Source: CAYMYN01 sp964394665
GTDB taxonomy: Bacteria; Planctomycetota; UBA1135; GCA-002686595
NCBI GenBank assembly: GCA_964394665.1
Contig: CAYMYN010000015.1
Location: forward strand, 45,233 to 109,232
Reading direction: 5' to 3'
DNA length: 64,000 nucleotides
Position numbers and translations under genes: made by a program. Shown piece after piece: positions 62,893 through 64,000 of this stretch. The notes beneath the pieces are model-generated. The model saw only the letters and a list, made by a program, of their open reading frames with translations. It was not told the DNA's origin and made no database searches. Position 1 is the stretch's first letter, and each line of letters starts with the position of its first letter.

Positions 62893-64000
62893 ATGGGATC
62901 GAAATACACGTCACAATTTCTGCTCCCGGCGAGCTTGATGCTCTTCTGGGGAGCGCCTGCGTCGGCCCAGGAACTCCTGTGGCAGATCGAGCACGAGTTC
63001 GGGCCGAATGCTCGTTTCAATCGGGTCGCATCGATCGGAGACCTGGATGGGGACGGCAAGCCGGACATCCTCGTCGGTTCGATCGACGGATGGCTGCGCG
63101 TGATCTCCGGAGCTGACGCGACGACCTTGTTCGACGTCGCCGGTCCCGGAGGTGACAGTGGCGCGAGCCTGTGCGGGATCGGTGACTTCGACGGGGATGG
63201 GGTTCCTGACTTCGCCGTGGGCAACACCACCAACAACGAGTCGGCCGGACTCGCCCTGGTCTACAGCGGGGCCGGCGGCGCGATCCTGGCGACCATCACG
63301 GCCCCTGGCCAGTACACGGGCTACTCCGTGGCCGGCTTGGGGGACGTCGATGGGGACGGCTACACCGACATCGCCGTGGGCAACGTCGAGGGCCGGGTGG
63401 ACCTGTATCGGGGTCCGGGCGCGACCTGGTTGCGCACGCACCTGGGACCGGGCACGCGCCCGGCGGTGGCGGGCATCGGTGACGTGGACGGGGACGGTCG
63501 CCCCGATTACGTGATCGGCTGGCCGCAGGATTCGACCGGGGGGCTGTGGGCCGGCACGGCCAAGGTGTACTCGGGCGCCAGCGGAGCGCTGATCCATGAG
63601 GTGTTCGGCTCGATTCCGCACGACCCGAACGGTTCGCCGCCTTCGACCGGGGATCACCTGGGGCGGGCCGTCGCCGGCGTGGGCGACCTCGACGGCGACG
63701 GCGTCCCGGACTTCGCTTGCGGGGCGCCCGGGGAGATCGATCCGGGGTGGTTGTCTTTACAGTCCCGTGTCTTGGTCTTCTCGGGGGCCGATGGTTCGCT
63801 TCTGCTCGAGCTGAAGGGCAGGCCGGCGACGACCCTCGTGAGTTGGTTCGGCGGGGCGATAGCCAGCGCCGGCGACATCAATGGGGACGGCGTGCCGGAC
63901 CTGTTGATCGGCGCACCACGGGACCAGGTTGCTAGCGGCGCCTTTCACGGCTCGATCAACGTCTTCTCGGGCCGCACCGGGGCGCGCCTGTGGCGCAACC
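62893..64000 (+). CDS. Exported FG-GAP repeat protein (partial, runs off the window)
   Basis: An open frame of at least 369 codons from the ATG at 62893 to the window edge. A signal peptide is present (FLLPASLMLFWGAPASAQ), with GAGGTG five bases before the ATG. At least six FG-GAP calcium-binding repeats follow, with the cores DLDGDGKPDILVG, DFDGDGVPDFAVG, DVDGDGYTDIAVG, DVDGDGRPDYVIG, DLDGDGVPDFACG and DINGDGVPDLLIG. This implies a seven-bladed, integrin-alpha-like propeller. It starts 9 bases after the octamer-repeat gene and probably shares its transcript. Related proteins often end in a C-terminal sorting or Cys-rich module, which would lie outside the window. Confidence 0.85.
   Translation, partial: MGSKYTSQFLLPASLMLFWGAPASAQELLWQIEHEFGPNARFNRVASIGDLDGDGKPDILVGSIDGWLRVISGADATTLFDVAGPGGDSGASLCGIGDFDGDGVPDFAVGNTTNNESAGLALVYSGAGGAILATITAPGQYTGYSVAGLGDVDGDGYTDIAVGNVEGRVDLYRGPGATWLRTHLGPGTRPAVAGIGDVDGDGRPDYVIGWPQDSTGGLWAGTAKVYSGASGALIHEVFGSIPHDPNGSPPSTGDHLGRAVAGVGDLDGDGVPDFACGAPGEIDPGWLSLQSRVLVFSGADGSLLLELKGRPATTLVSWFGGAIASAGDINGDGVPDLLIGAPRDQVASGAFHGSINVFSGRTGARLWRN

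Overview
The window is very GC-rich (about 70% or more by eye) chromosomal DNA, densely coded on both strands. The protein families point to a planctomycete or close PVC-group relative. They include a giant cytochrome/DUF1080/FG-GAP protein, a choice-of-anchor B protein, several exported proteins sharing a Cys-rich C-terminal module, ECF sigma factors fused to a membrane helix and carboxypeptidase-regulatory-like domains, and abundant FG-GAP and NHL propellers. This lineage call is inference; there is no rRNA in the window. I see no phage, insertion sequence, CRISPR array or replication origin.

Layout. 1-510: end of a MntA-like antitoxin and a HepT-like toxin. 613-8695: exported beta-helix protein, two ECF-sigma/TM/regulatory-like fusions, and an exported protein, with a decayed duplicate of the first sigma fusion at 4690-4935. 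8719-12877: DUF523, DJ-1/YajL, TPR protein, ECF sigma factor translationally coupled to a TPR membrane protein. 13161-19631: leftward genes for a choice-of-anchor B protein, a di-heme cytochrome c peroxidase, a YtkA-like protein and an NHL propeller; the last three overlap as an operon. 19716-28219: GNAT-nitrilase fusion, UDP-glucose dehydrogenase, tRNA-Val, THUMP-like methyltransferase, an NtrC-like regulator with degenerate key motifs, and a GT-C-like membrane protein. 28220-30961: a lower-GC island with a thiI fragment, a tetranucleotide repeat, a small Cys-rich secreted protein and a membrane-anchored protein. 30989-33384: cysteine desulfurase and ThiI. 33416-40834: glycogen locus (GT3 synthase/GT35 phosphorylase fusion divergent from glgC-glgA). 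40932-48317: PPC-like exported protein, a 1777-residue multidomain cytochrome, and a Dabb protein. 48436-51375: DUF4266, DUF3570 and a TlpA-ApbE fusion, a flavinylation-type cluster. 51434-59211: amidohydrolase, ferrochelatase, regulatory-like protein, class V aminotransferase, TPR/pseudo-CHAT protein and HD protein. 59582-64000: an exported protein whose signal peptide contains a tandem octamer, followed by an FG-GAP protein that runs off the window.

The strongest novelty is at 59582-62883. Six perfect copies of TCCGCGCT lie between a well-supported start codon and the body of the gene and leave them out of frame. Removing exactly one octamer restores a continuous reading frame with a textbook signal peptide. 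This looks like a phase-variable exported protein caught in the OFF state, unless it is an assembly error. Other notable items are two decayed partial copies of genes found elsewhere in the window, a CHAT-like domain lacking both catalytic residues, a receiver domain lacking its phospho-acceptor, and DUF3570 motifs resembling ApbE flavinylation sites.
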